64,000 nt of DNA, taken from Robiginitomaculum antarcticum DSM 21748 (GTDB taxonomy: Bacteria; Pseudomonadota; Alphaproteobacteria; Caulobacterales; Maricaulaceae). Position numbers and translations under genes: made by a program. The DNA lies in NCBI RefSeq assembly GCF_000365025.1, contig NZ_KB823011.1, positions 620,001 through 684,000 on the forward strand. Reading direction: 5' to 3'. Below, in pieces: positions 16,183 through 24,749 of this stretch. Position 1 is the stretch's first letter. The number at the start of each line of letters is the position of its first letter. Below the pieces are notes generated by a model. The model worked only from the letters and a program-made list of their open reading frames with translations. It did not search any database and was not told the DNA's origin.

Positions 16183-18258
16183 TTATTTCGAGAATATTCG
16201 GTTTAATTCTTCTTTGGAGTAATGGAGAGCGCATATGTCATAGCCATAAGGTGATTGCACCCAAGCTTGCGTATTATGGCCCGTTCGGGCATTTATATAA
16301 CGAGAATATTGGCTGCACAGATCTTCATTAACTTTACTACTTAAAACTCCCCCTAAAAATGTAACTTGTGTTTCTAGGGGAACACAAGCTTTTATCGAAC
16401 TTCCAACATGAGTTTTGTAATCCTTCTCAGAGCAAATACCATCAGCATAACATTGAGATAACAGGCCAGAATTCAAACACGTTGAAACGCCGTGAACATC
16501 TGCCCCCTCATGAAACAAATAATTAGAATCTTTTTCGACACTAATTTTAAAAGAGTATGTTACGCCCATTTGTTTATCGGTGTTTATAAATATTGAGGGT
16601 GGATTTGCTATTCTTGGATCAAAACTTATTCCCAGTTTCTCTTGCGCTGTTTTTTTGTTGTTAATACGAAAATCTGTTTTTTCTAGCCTTGCCCTGTTGC
16701 CCTCTACATACTCTACATAATCACCAATCAAATAGTTATATAAGTCGATTGCTTTACTGCTTCTAACGGCTTTGTCCCAAGCTTCCTTATCAGACTCCAG
16801 CATTCTTTCGTAAAAAGTTTCTGAAAGCGGATTGTAATCAGACTGATATTCTCGTTTGGATTTATCCATTCGATCAATCAACGCTTGAGAATATTTATCA
16901 CTCACCATTTTTGAATATTGTTTTAGCGATAAATCTTTAAACGCATTACAAATTTCGAAGCTAGTTGAATTTTTTGTCAAAGATAATTCTTTTAAAATTG
17001 GAGATTTTTTCAAGAACATGTCAATTGCTAGATTAGTATAAGGCCCAGAAATTCCATCAATAAAATCGTCATAATACCCATATTCTGACATCTTTTTTTG
17101 TACGCAAACAACGTCATCGTAATCTTTACGAAACCTTCTATAAACTGAAGCCCTATTGGTTTTGATAACGCTTCCTTTTTCGAGAGTAATGTAGCGGGTA
17201 ACGCCGTCAATTTCGCCAGCAATTTTTACGTAATCATTTTTATCAATATTTGGTGGTAAATCCGCCATTGTGACAAATATTGAAATATTATCAGGTATTG
17301 ATGATAAAAATACCCGAGATTCATTTTCGGAAAGAATCGTGACACCATTGACTTTTCCGAACCAGCTATTTTCGGGGACGCGCCAGCCTTTGTATCTCGC
17401 ATCTGAACTGGTGGCATCGAGAACTTTTTTTGGCGACACGCTCGTTGGTAATACCTTGTCCGTTTTCGATTGGCTTTCTTTCTTTTTTTCTAGTGCTTCA
17501 CGTTCTACCGGCTTTGGGTCTGACGGATTAGATTCGACATTTTCCGCTTCAGTTGAACTATTCAGCTTCTCAATTAATTTGGGTGTATTCAGGTATAGCG
17601 CGATTAAAGCACCGGGCACAATTAAGACCCAAAAGAGTAACCGTTTTAACGACCCGGTTTTTTTGTTTTGATGTTCGGAAATTCTGTTGTGAGCCACGAC
17701 TGAGAGGGGCGTATTGTGACCATATTTTTCTAGGAAGTTTTCATATGAAGACTTATCATACTTCTTACTTTCAATTTTCTTCCACGCTTGGATTTGATTA
17801 GGTGGTCCCGCTTCTAATTCTAAATTTTCTGTCTCTGTTGGTTCATGTTCGCCCGGGCTTTCGCTGCCCACTTTTTTTTCTATTGCTTGTATGATGTCGT
17901 CTGGTAGCGAGAATTTTGGAGCATCAAAAGCCGGCTTTATGTCTAAGGTCTGTGTTTGTTTAAAACCAAGAGGAATTTCATCGATTTCGATATCATACGA
18001 TGTCGATATTAATTTCTTTAACTTTAGAGCGAGTGTCGCCTCGTCCCTGACAAAATGGCTGTCAACGGCTTTTGATGTCCATAAAACGATAACAGTCTTT
18101 GCATTCTCAATAACTGAAGTTATTTCGGATTGAAAATCATCACCAGGCAGCAGGTCTACATCCCACCATACAGAATAGCCCATATCCAATAGCGCTTTGG
18201 ATAGCGTTTCGGCTAAACGCCTATCCTCGTTTTGATATGATAAAAAAACGTCAATCAA
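16183..18258 (-). CDS. TIR domain - transmembrane - peptidoglycan-binding-like protein
   Basis: A ~691-residue multidomain protein. The N-terminal TIR domain (residues about 1-125) begins IDVFLSYQNEDRRLAETL and contains VWWDVDLLPGDDF and a candidate catalytic Glu in VRDEATLAL (residue 73). Many bacterial TIR domains cleave NAD. A single membrane segment (about 206-223) leads to a Lys/Ser-rich linker and a PG_binding_1-like unit (about 384-418, YYDDFIDGISGPYTNLAID), then a C-terminal domain with several Cys. Topology predicts TIR inside and the rest in the periplasm. TTG 18258 is preceded by GATGGGG; TTG 18285 would give 700 residues. The gene is strikingly AT-rich. Role (defence, envelope sensing) is inference. 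Confidence 0.75.
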   Translation of the reverse strand: MIDVFLSYQNEDRRLAETLSKALLDMGYSVWWDVDLLPGDDFQSEITSVIENAKTVIVLWTSKAVDSHFVRDEATLALKLKKLISTSYDIEIDEIPLGFKQTQTLDIKPAFDAPKFSLPDDIIQAIEKKVGSESPGEHEPTETENLELEAGPPNQIQAWKKIESKKYDKSSYENFLEKYGHNTPLSVVAHNRISEHQNKKTGSLKRLLFWVLIVPGALIALYLNTPKLIEKLNSSTEAENVESNPSDPKPVEREALEKKKESQSKTDKVLPTSVSPKKVLDATSSDARYKGWRVPENSWFGKVNGVTILSENESRVFLSSIPDNISIFVTMADLPPNIDKNDYVKIAGEIDGVTRYITLEKGSVIKTNRASVYRRFRKDYDDVVCVQKKMSEYGYYDDFIDGISGPYTNLAIDMFLKKSPILKELSLTKNSTSFEICNAFKDLSLKQYSKMVSDKYSQALIDRMDKSKREYQSDYNPLSETFYERMLESDKEAWDKAVRSSKAIDLYNYLIGDYVEYVEGNRARLEKTDFRINNKKTAQEKLGISFDPRIANPPSIFINTDKQMGVTYSFKISVEKDSNYLFHEGADVHGVSTCLNSGLLSQCYADGICSEKDYKTHVGSSIKACVPLETQVTFLGGVLSSKVNEDLCSQYSRYINARTGHNTQAWVQSPYGYDICALHYSKEELNRIFSK

Positions 18259-18467
18259 GAATAAAACCCCATCCCAGTGGAACAAATGTAGAATATAAAA
18301 GAGATTCGTTGTTTATTCCAGACTGCAACCTGCATTGTCCACAACTGAATATTCAGTACAGTCCATTGATTACGATGTCGTTTTCCTTTTGCTTTAAGTC
18401 AATTCTGATGTCTCCTTTGCCCCCACAGTACGCATTAGGACAAAATTTGCGATGCCCGTATGAGAGT

Positions 18468-19295
18468 TCATGATTTATCGAATCCAGCGTGATCTAGACT
18501 TCCAAAACCCTCATCAAAAACCTCAATCCAATCATCGCGCTCCAATTGCTGTGCCATTTCACGTAAGTCTCGAATGAACTCCAACCGGGCACGATAATTT
18601 TGCAAGATAAGGGTATCGGTTTCGACATTGAGTTTACGCGTTTCTGCATAGAGTTTTTCGGCTTCAGCTAGTATTTTTGTAACCTCGGCGGATATCTTCT
18701 CATTGTTTTTAGCGGGGCCCTCCAGAACGGCTTTAATGTGGTCCAGTGATTTCGTCGCAATAGTGCCGAGCTCTTCCCGTACCGTGTGCCCCTCGGACGT
18801 TGGCAGCTTCACATCAAGCAATTGCTCCATCTGCTTGTAGATTTTTTGCTGCAATGATCGCCTATGCTTAAATTTGTTCTCGCCGGAGATGACTGGATTG
18901 GCGGGGATAGTTCCGCGCCTATAATCAACGAAGGTATCAATGATGACTTTTGATAGCCGGACTGCGCTTTCGGACTTCATGCCCATCGACATCATGGCAA
19001 CTCCATGTTCCGTGTATGCCCACGGCAGAACTCTCGCCCCGCCTCTCCCAGTGTTTGAAGTCACATTTTGTGACCTCAAAACCTTTACTTCTTCATTTGT
19101 AAGCTGAAAGGCGTAATCTATGGTGAACCTATCCGCATTACGCGAGCGGTACTGATTTACGGCTTTCGTAGTCGTTTCGTAGAATTGTGCCAGGTCATTC
19201 GCCAAAATGACAGGCTTCCCTCGGACCAACACAATAACCTGTTTGATACTATCGGATTGATCCGGGCTCCCAATATTTGCCTTACTTGAACTCAT
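18468..19295 (-). CDS. ORF6N domain protein (phage-type DNA-binding)
   Basis: A 275-residue cytoplasmic protein. Residues about 18-115 form an ORF6N domain: VIVLVRGKPVILANDLAQFY, TKAVNQYRSRNADRF, QNVTSNTGRGG and PWAYTEHGVAMMS. This domain is related to the Bro-N/KilA-N DNA-binding folds of phages and large viruses. The C-terminal part is charged and coiled-coil-like (KILAEAEKLYAETRKLN). It overlaps the upstream lipoprotein gene by 14 bases and is thus the last gene of the relaxase unit. Such proteins often act as anti-repressors or regulators in mobile elements; the function here is not known. Confidence 0.8.
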   Translation of the reverse strand: MSSSKANIGSPDQSDSIKQVIVLVRGKPVILANDLAQFYETTTKAVNQYRSRNADRFTIDYAFQLTNEEVKVLRSQNVTSNTGRGGARVLPWAYTEHGVAMMSMGMKSESAVRLSKVIIDTFVDYRRGTIPANPVISGENKFKHRRSLQQKIYKQMEQLLDVKLPTSEGHTVREELGTIATKSLDHIKAVLEGPAKNNEKISAEVTKILAEAEKLYAETRKLNVETDTLILQNYRARLEFIRDLREMAQQLERDDWIEVFDEGFGSLDHAGFDKS

Positions 19296-19944
19296 CGGTA
19301 TGCACCCATCCTTTATCGCTCAAAACCAAATCATCGCTATCTTCTGATACCCCTGCGATTGCGGCAGGCCCGAGAGCAAGCCGCGGCGCTAATTCAGGCA
19401 TGATCGCCCACTCAGGGACTTCGGCTAATCGGTAGCGATATTTGACATGGCTTGTCGCCGCGCTGCTCTGCACGACAGGCGCGGTAAAATTCATGATCTC
19501 AACAATGTCCCGGCGTCCGTAACAAAGCTGCAACATGTCTTTGTCAGGCCCCCTGTTTAGCGCCTTAGGCTGGATAGCGGCCTCCCCGGCTTTTGTGAGC
19601 CGAAAACCCTTTGCGGGAACCTGTTCCGTCTTGCTAAAATTCTTCAGCTCAAGCGTCGTGTCGTGCACGCTCATAATTCCGGCTCTTGCCAGCGCTAAGA
19701 ACGGCTTTAAGTCTCGCGCATTGCGTTTCGCCCCGAGGACCTTGCCATCGTCTGCCACCTCCACGACAAACAAAAAGGTCTGCCCAGCCTCCATTTTGCC
19801 AATTGGAAAGCACTCATGGTATTTAGTGTAATGTGCGTTCAGGACTTGGATGAAGTTTTCATTCGTGGCTTCATTATCAGGCGCGCCGCACGCCGCCAGT
19901 AAAAGCGCTATCATGCCGACCGCTCTGCATATATTCCGATTCAT
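19282..19944 (-). CDS. hypothetical lipoprotein next to the relaxase
   Basis: A 220-residue protein starting MNRNICRAVGMIALLLAAC, a clear lipoprotein signal with Cys at residue 19. GGAGGA six bases before ATG 19944 decides this start over the longer frame. The mature part has no recognised domain; it is mixed alpha/beta and has Cys residues at about 47 and 143. It lies 24 bases after the relaxase stop, so it is probably co-transcribed with it. Surface exclusion or envelope roles are possible but unsupported. Confidence 0.6.
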   Translation of the reverse strand: MNRNICRAVGMIALLLAACGAPDNEATNENFIQVLNAHYTKYHECFPIGKMEAGQTFLFVVEVADDGKVLGAKRNARDLKPFLALARAGIMSVHDTTLELKNFSKTEQVPAKGFRLTKAGEAAIQPKALNRGPDKDMLQLCYGRRDIVEIMNFTAPVVQSSAATSHVKYRYRLAEVPEWAIMPELAPRLALGPAAIAGVSEDSDDLVLSDKGWVHTDEFK

Positions 19945-19968
19945 TATCGTTCCTCCATTACGTAGCAT

Positions 19969-21894
19969 TCAAGAAATCTCCCGCCCCTTTGTGAGCGTCC
20001 AGGAAATACTGTGCCCGCTAATATCCCCTGTGACAGAGCGGCCTGGATTGCGCTCCAGCGTCTCGCGCCACGGCACGAGGGTAAAATCTTTTGACCGCTC
20101 GATAACACCGTAACGCCCGCTCGGCCGGTTAACCGCTTTGACATATGTTCCGGAGATTTTGCCGCTGGCTGGCATCTCTGCGAACGGCTTACCCATATCG
20201 CTTGATATGTCACTCGCGGCGTCCGCCACATCGCGGGCTTCTAGGGTTTGTAAATGCTCGGACGTGATAGGCTCGCTGAGCGCGCTGATGACCGCCTCAT
20301 CCAATAGGAATTTACGGCGCAGGGTTTTGGCGGTTTCTACGTCTTGGCCGAACCCCTCAGGCGCGTCAGACCCGCTTGGAAGCACTAACTGCTCATCCAG
20401 CCATGTCCGGCCCATCATTTCGGCTAGTTTTTTAAGCGGGCTGCCGCTCACTATGCGAACGTCCACTGGACCCGCCAAGGCTTTTGACTTTTCAAAGCGC
20501 GCGGCCCGTTTCAAATAGTCTGGCGGCACAGTCCAGGTTCCGTCCTTTTCGCGCTCGGCATGGCCCGCGCGCCGCATGGCTTCAAGCCGTCTTATATGAG
20601 CTTCGATGAACTGAGGCCGCGCTTCTTTATCCGTCTCCATATGCGCGGCCACGCTGTAACGCCCGCCGCTTCTGTGAGCGATGGTATCGATCGTATAATC
20701 GGACGGCCTGGGCGTGATCGATTTTGGTTTTGCCTGAACAGTCATCCCCGGCGCAACGCCCTCGATATTAGACGCCCCGCCTGTATCCACATAAAGCGCC
20801 TCGCCACTAGTGCAATCGAGCACCATATAGCTGCGGTCACTCACATCATCGCGGAGGCCGGTTTTCACCACCCTGCCAGTCACGGTCTGCGCCTTGGCAT
20901 CAAAGGGATCGTAAATTTCATCGCTGTGAACTTGGCGGGTAAGTTTAGCCTCCGTCATGGCGCGCTGATACGTCCGGATAATATCGCCGCGCTCGCCCAT
21001 GCGCCGCAAGGTGCGCTCAAACCCCTCATCTAGCTTCCAAATGCGCCGCCCGGTTTTCTCTACCAGCCCCATTTCTCCAAGCCGTTTGAGCCGTCCCATA
21101 TCCAGACGCCAAATGGCCTCTGACCCGGCGTCCGGCCCTGCCGACAAATCAAGGACGTTATCTTTGGCTTGGGTCACAAAACTCTTGTCCAATAATGTGA
21201 ACCGCTTTTCAGGAACCATAGCGGCCAATTTCATGGCGGCGTCCATTTGCCGAATATAGCCGAGCTCTTTTGTTACGAGTTCGGCAGCAAGTTCCCGCAT
21301 CCCCCGCGAGATATAAGCCCGCGGGATGACGAGATCTTTCCCGTCCGCCGTCTTGCCTCTTAAAACAATATGGGTATGCGGCACCGAAGTGTCGTAATGA
21401 TCAGCGGCGACCCATTCTAGCCGCGTTTCAAGATCGCTCTCCATGTGGCGCATAAAATCACGGGTGAACCCGGTGAGGCTGAGCATGTCCTTACTGTCCT
21501 CGGGCGAGACGATAATTTTGAAGTAATGACGGTCGTCTTTCAGGGTCTCTGCAAAGCCTGATTTATCCGGGGATATGCCGTCGTCGCCATAGAGAATGCC
21601 CTTGCTCTCATCCCGCCCAGCGCCGTCTCTCTCAATATAGTCCAGGTGATGATTAAGACTGGCAGTTTGCGCGGCGCCGTTTTTGACTAGGCTGACTTTC
21701 ACAACAATGCGCCTGACAAACATTTCTTCAGCTCTTGGCGCGAACCTCGAGCGGCTTCCGCCCCCGCGCTTTTTGGACGAACTCCTTGCCGCGTGCCTGA
21801 CGCGCCCGGCCAGACTTAAGAACTGTCCAGTGCCATTCGGCGCAAAAATTTTTCCAAGCTTCACATTGAAGGGATCATCGCCGCGCCCGCTCAT
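19969..21894 (-). CDS. VirD2-like relaxase with DUF3363 domain
   Basis: A 641-residue relaxase of the mobilisation nuclease type with a C-terminal DUF3363 region. It would nick one strand at oriT, stay bound to the 5' end and be carried to TraG. The metal-binding pair is visible in SVPHTHIVLRG (His173, His175), and Tyr86 in NHHLDYIERDG is the best candidate for the nicking tyrosine. The N-terminal Arg/Lys-rich stretch (residues 31-65) precedes the VKVSLVKNG strand. Unlike RP4 TraI there is no helicase domain. It is preceded by a ~190-base gap rich in inverted repeats. Confidence 0.9.
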   Translation of the reverse strand: MSGRGDDPFNVKLGKIFAPNGTGQFLSLAGRVRHAARSSSKKRGGGSRSRFAPRAEEMFVRRIVVKVSLVKNGAAQTASLNHHLDYIERDGAGRDESKGILYGDDGISPDKSGFAETLKDDRHYFKIIVSPEDSKDMLSLTGFTRDFMRHMESDLETRLEWVAADHYDTSVPHTHIVLRGKTADGKDLVIPRAYISRGMRELAAELVTKELGYIRQMDAAMKLAAMVPEKRFTLLDKSFVTQAKDNVLDLSAGPDAGSEAIWRLDMGRLKRLGEMGLVEKTGRRIWKLDEGFERTLRRMGERGDIIRTYQRAMTEAKLTRQVHSDEIYDPFDAKAQTVTGRVVKTGLRDDVSDRSYMVLDCTSGEALYVDTGGASNIEGVAPGMTVQAKPKSITPRPSDYTIDTIAHRSGGRYSVAAHMETDKEARPQFIEAHIRRLEAMRRAGHAEREKDGTWTVPPDYLKRAARFEKSKALAGPVDVRIVSGSPLKKLAEMMGRTWLDEQLVLPSGSDAPEGFGQDVETAKTLRRKFLLDEAVISALSEPITSEHLQTLEARDVADAASDISSDMGKPFAEMPASGKISGTYVKAVNRPSGRYGVIERSKDFTLVPWRETLERNPGRSVTGDISGHSISWTLTKGREIS

Positions 21895-22084
21895 TGACCT
21901 GTAATCCTGCTAAATCTGCGAATTTTCGCAGGTGGCCCGCCCGTAATCCCCGCTGCTATAGGGGTTCTTAAGCAACAGCCTGGGTCACCACTCAAAACGG
22001 TGGCCCCTAAAAAACGATGTGCAGACAATGGCTTAGGGCTGACAGGCCCAGCCCTTTTATCTTGCAATATCCACCAATCTAACC
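21895..22084. other. inverted-repeat-rich gap upstream of the relaxase; oriT candidate
   Basis: A 190-base gap between traF and the relaxase gene, in an otherwise overlapping operon. It contains the palindrome CTGCGAATTTTCGCAG (21916-21931), an imperfect inverted repeat GGGTCACC/GGTGGCCC (21982-22006) and a hairpin AGGGCTG/CAGCCCT (22035-22055) followed by TTTT on the plus strand. Transfer origins often sit next to the relaxase gene and carry such repeats. No nic consensus could be assigned. Confidence 0.4.
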
Positions 22085-22630
22085 TCACCCCCCTAATTCC
22101 CCCATTTTACCGGACTTAGCGGATATTGATGTCCCGAGATATTCCACTTCTCCGAGGATATTCTCGAGCGTAACAGGCCCAAAATAACGGCTATCAAACC
22201 CGGTCTGCACATCCGGCGAGACAAGAAAATATTCGCCCAATTTTAAGGTAATACACCCCGACTGAGCCGGCATGTCGCGCCCCAAAGCATCCTGCGACTG
22301 CCGGGAGATATCAGCATGCTTTGGGACGCTCACCCCGTTTTTATGATAGCAAATCTCATCCCCTTCGACGGCCCAAACCGTCTTTATGAGGGGGTAATCA
22401 TAGGGCAAATATCCGCGCTCATCGGCCAGTTTGCGCGCCCATTCCGGCGCGTAAGCCGCGACCTGAGAATTAAGACCGGGCATATTATTCTTGCGCAATC
22501 TATAAAACCCAATGGGCGCACTGGGACTAGGATTGTAGAGCAAAAAAGGTTTAGGCGGAAAAGCAATTTGAGCTGTTGTCACGACAATTGCGCCCGTAAT
22601 AATCATGGCAATAAGCGAATTTCTAAGCAT
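22085..22630 (-). CDS. traF: TraF conjugation-type signal peptidase (S26 family)
   Basis: A 181-residue inner-membrane serine protease that processes and cyclises the TrbC pilin in RP4-type systems. An N-terminal membrane anchor (residues 5-24) precedes the catalytic Ser37 in NPSPSAPIGFYRL; the general-base Lys83 is in YPLIKTVWAVEGDEIC. The C-terminal block EYFLVSPDVQTGFDSRYFGP is the usual S26 box. Its start overlaps the DUF2840 gene by eight bases. Confidence 0.92.
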   Translation of the reverse strand: MLRNSLIAMIITGAIVVTTAQIAFPPKPFLLYNPSPSAPIGFYRLRKNNMPGLNSQVAAYAPEWARKLADERGYLPYDYPLIKTVWAVEGDEICYHKNGVSVPKHADISRQSQDALGRDMPAQSGCITLKLGEYFLVSPDVQTGFDSRYFGPVTLENILGEVEYLGTSISAKSGKMGELGG

Positions 22631-23069
22631 TGTTCTGTGCCAAATATTGACTTATCTGGGGCGGGTCATCCCTGCAAATTTCCGTATGATGATACTGCCG
22701 CCAATAGCTGGCCGGGACGACGGCGAGGTCACTACCCACTCGCTTTTCCAGCTTCGTCAAACGCGCCAGCAAGCGGCGCGTGGCCTTCGTGCCGCGTGAT
22801 CGCAGCAGCAGTTCAGCGCCGGGATAGACGCCAGGCATTTCAGTCAGTCGCCCCGTTTTTTGGGTTTCACAAATATATAGATTCCAGAGAATTGTACCGT
22901 GATCGTTGCGCGTCCACCGCACCATTCCAAATGTCGCAAAAGGCCGAAAGCTGTGTATTTTAATTCCGCTTGGACGCTCAATTATTGTTTGGCCACCGCC
23001 AAACCTGAGCCGGTGATTGCAAACACCGCGAACAAAATGCTCGGTGACTATGGTGCAAGCATCAGACAT
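22623..23069 (-). CDS. DUF2840 protein
   Basis: A 148-residue cytoplasmic protein matching the DUF2840 family in its core: IKIHSFRPFATFGMVRWT, NDHGTILWNLYI and PGVYPGAELLLRSRG, followed by a Lys/Arg-rich helix. DUF2840 genes regularly stand between traF and a small HTH gene in alphaproteobacterial conjugative elements; their function is not known. It overlaps both neighbours. No Shine-Dalgarno is visible, so coupled translation from the HTH gene is likely. Confidence 0.8.
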   Translation of the reverse strand: MSDACTIVTEHFVRGVCNHRLRFGGGQTIIERPSGIKIHSFRPFATFGMVRWTRNDHGTILWNLYICETQKTGRLTEMPGVYPGAELLLRSRGTKATRRLLARLTKLEKRVGSDLAVVPASYWRQYHHTEICRDDPPQISQYLAQNNA

Positions 23070-23286
23070 TTTGGGAGGCTTTTTTACCGCGCGGCTGCGT
23101 TTCTTCTTCGCGGCGCAATGACCACTGCTTCAATTCATCCCGGTGATAGACGACTTTGCGCCCATGTTTTCTGTATTTTGGCCCCTGCCCGTTCCATCTC
23201 ATATTCTGCAGTGTGTTTTGTTTCAGATGAAGAAATTTTGCAGCCTCCTTAACATCCACAAATGGGCATTTCAAAACACGGCCCAT
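23062..23286 (-). CDS. excisionase/AlpA-like helix-turn-helix protein
   Basis: A 74-residue DNA-binding protein with a winged-helix MerR/excisionase-type motif: VDVKEAAKFLHLKQNTLQNM, RWNGQGPKYRKHGRKVVYHR, then a basic tail. Start ATG 23286 has GGAGG five bases upstream and is better than the GTG six bases earlier. It is the first gene of the DUF2840-traF-relaxase unit. By family it may be the operon regulator or a recombination directionality factor. An inverted repeat GCAGGG/CCCTGC (23315-23335) just upstream could be its operator. Confidence 0.75.
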   Translation of the reverse strand: MGRVLKCPFVDVKEAAKFLHLKQNTLQNMRWNGQGPKYRKHGRKVVYHRDELKQWSLRREEETQPRGKKASQNV

Positions 23287-23314
23287 GTCCACCTCCCAGT
23301 CAGTTTCTGTCTTT

Positions 23315-23335
23315 GCAGGGGCCTGATATCCCTGC
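23315..23335. promoter_or_regulatory. inverted repeat upstream of the HTH gene
   Basis: GCAGGG and CCCTGC are separated by nine bases about 29 bases before the HTH start. The arrangement would suit an operator, but the arms are only six bases and no second copy was found. Confidence 0.25.
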
Positions 23336-23441
23336 CATTAAGTGATTCGGGGCATATTTTTACGGGGTTGTATATGGTTAAACTTGCACCCTCAAAAATA
23401 ACCGCTCATCTAAAATAAGCTCATTTGGAGTGTGAACGGGC

Positions 23442-24227
23442 TTATCTAGTCTGGTTTAAAATCTTTAAAAATTGCCCGCGTAACTGGGATTCGGCACGCA
23501 AATAATGATTGCGAACAATGGTTCGCGCATACTCAAATTTATCGGGATTTTTAATCAAGTATTTTTTCCCAAAATGGGCCTCTATGGCGTCTTTCCATGA
23601 CCCGCCAGAGCTGCGAATATCGTAAACCAGCGCCGCGCTTCGGTGCAAATCGGCCCGTTTTGGCGTGTGAATATTCGTGCGGGCGGGCAGTGATCCATCA
23701 AGAATTCCAAAGATTAGAGCGGCGGTTTTAAGCCGCTTTTCACGGCCCTTGGCATGATTAAACTCAAGCCCGATATAGACATCCTCACTTCCTAAATCCA
23801 AATCATCACAATGCAGCTGAAACCAAAACCCTGCGCCTAGAAACCGGGCATGATAAGAGCCGTCTGCGCCCTTAAAATAGGAGCGTTTGGCTGGATAATC
23901 CGACAGCTTGATGGGCCTCGCTTCAGGCCGAACGGATGCTACCTCAAGAACATGGAACCTCACCGCGGAACTAAAATGATCAGGGTGCCAAAACACATTG
24001 GCATCAACAGCGGAAAGCTCCGGGTTTGCCGGAAATAAAAGCCCGTATTTTTCAAATTCTGGGTAGAGTTTGAGCGCTGTTAATTGCACGGCGTCATCTG
24101 ATAATTGGGCGGCCAGCAAGTCTATAGGCGCTGTTTTTGCGTAAAGTTTCTTATAAGACTCCACGCGCCGCACGACCTCCCAGGAAGAGGATGGAAACGT
24201 ATTCCACGGTGAAATTTTATAAGGCAA
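23442..24227 (-). CDS. DUF2285 (FseA-like) regulator
   Basis: A 261-residue protein. The N-terminal WNTFPSSSWEVVRRVESYKKLY resembles DUF6499 and the C-terminal ~100 residues (LKTAALIFGILDGSLPAR, then SWKDAIEAHFGKKY and YARTIVRNHYLRAESQLRGQ) match DUF2285. The two halves correspond to the parts of FseA, the activator of excision in the Mesorhizobium symbiosis island. There they are joined by programmed frameshifting; here they are in one frame. Start is TTG 24227, backed by AAGGAG. It could activate the excision gene; this is inference from family. Confidence 0.75.
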   Translation of the reverse strand: MPYKISPWNTFPSSSWEVVRRVESYKKLYAKTAPIDLLAAQLSDDAVQLTALKLYPEFEKYGLLFPANPELSAVDANVFWHPDHFSSAVRFHVLEVASVRPEARPIKLSDYPAKRSYFKGADGSYHARFLGAGFWFQLHCDDLDLGSEDVYIGLEFNHAKGREKRLKTAALIFGILDGSLPARTNIHTPKRADLHRSAALVYDIRSSGGSWKDAIEAHFGKKYLIKNPDKFEYARTIVRNHYLRAESQLRGQFLKILNQTR

Positions 24228-24311
24228 AACACTCCTTTACACCAAAAACTAGCATCAAAACAGTGCCTCTACCATGATAATCTGCAAGATATGCGCCATG
24301 GATATAACCAC

Positions 24312-24342
24312 AAAAAACCCGCCCGATAGTGCATCGGGCGGG
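24312..24342 (-). terminator. rho-independent terminator after the DUF736 gene
   Basis: On the minus strand, CCCGCCCGAT pairs with ATCGGGCGGG and is followed by six T. It begins about 20 bases after the DUF736 stop. Confidence 0.9.
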
Positions 24343-24361
24343 GGTATTTAAGAGAAACCGC

Positions 24362-24688
24362 TTAGGCGCGGGGGTTCCAGACCATCGCGAATTTCTTCTC
24401 TTTAGTGCCTTTGACCCGGCCCAGATTAGCATAGACCCTGCGGTCGCTGATATTGGGGTGTTCAAAGGTCAGGGAGATATAATCTTTCCCTGAGGTTTCA
24501 CCGACGCGGTTCCAGCCTGCGCCGACTTCGTTTAAACGCTCTCCGAAGATCCGGTAATCCGGCTCCTGGGACTTCGGCGTTTTGGACTCATTGGCGACGA
24601 TTTTGATGCGTTCATTGACGCCCATCGCTAACAGGCCTTCGAAGTTTCCGGTGTCAGTTTTTGTGATATATCCGATTGCTTTGGACAT
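24362..24688 (-). CDS. DUF736 family protein
   Basis: A 108-residue small protein of the DUF736 family: GYITKTDTGNFEGLL, DYRIFGERLNEVGAGW, DYISLTFEHPNISDRRVYAN and FAMVWNPRA. DUF736 is very common in alphaproteobacterial plasmids and ICEs; its role is unknown. It is a monocistronic gene with GGAG eight bases before the ATG and a strong terminator. A decayed second copy, including leader and terminator, lies in opposite orientation at 25003-25384. Confidence 0.88.
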   Translation of the reverse strand: MSKAIGYITKTDTGNFEGLLAMGVNERIKIVANESKTPKSQEPDYRIFGERLNEVGAGWNRVGETSGKDYISLTFEHPNISDRRVYANLGRVKGTKEKKFAMVWNPRA

Positions 24689-24749
24689 AGTTTAGTCTCC
24701 ATTTGTTTGCCGCGTCGGGGCCAATCCCCTTGCTGACAACCAAATGGAA

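Noticed and set aside
16183-18258. Reading the TIR gene as part of a known multi-gene defence system
   Set aside because: No adjacent Thoeris ThsA-like, Argonaute or nucleotide cyclase gene is present; the protein stands alone.
18286-18467. A sixth copy of the dispersed palindromic element after the ORF6N gene
   Set aside because: Only short, scattered similarity (CCCCCACAGTACGCATTAGG) is visible, not enough to separate from chance.
22035-22058. Hairpin AGGGCTG/CAGCCCT as terminator of traF
   Set aside because: The T run is on the plus strand, whereas traF is on the minus strand; no plus-strand gene ends here.
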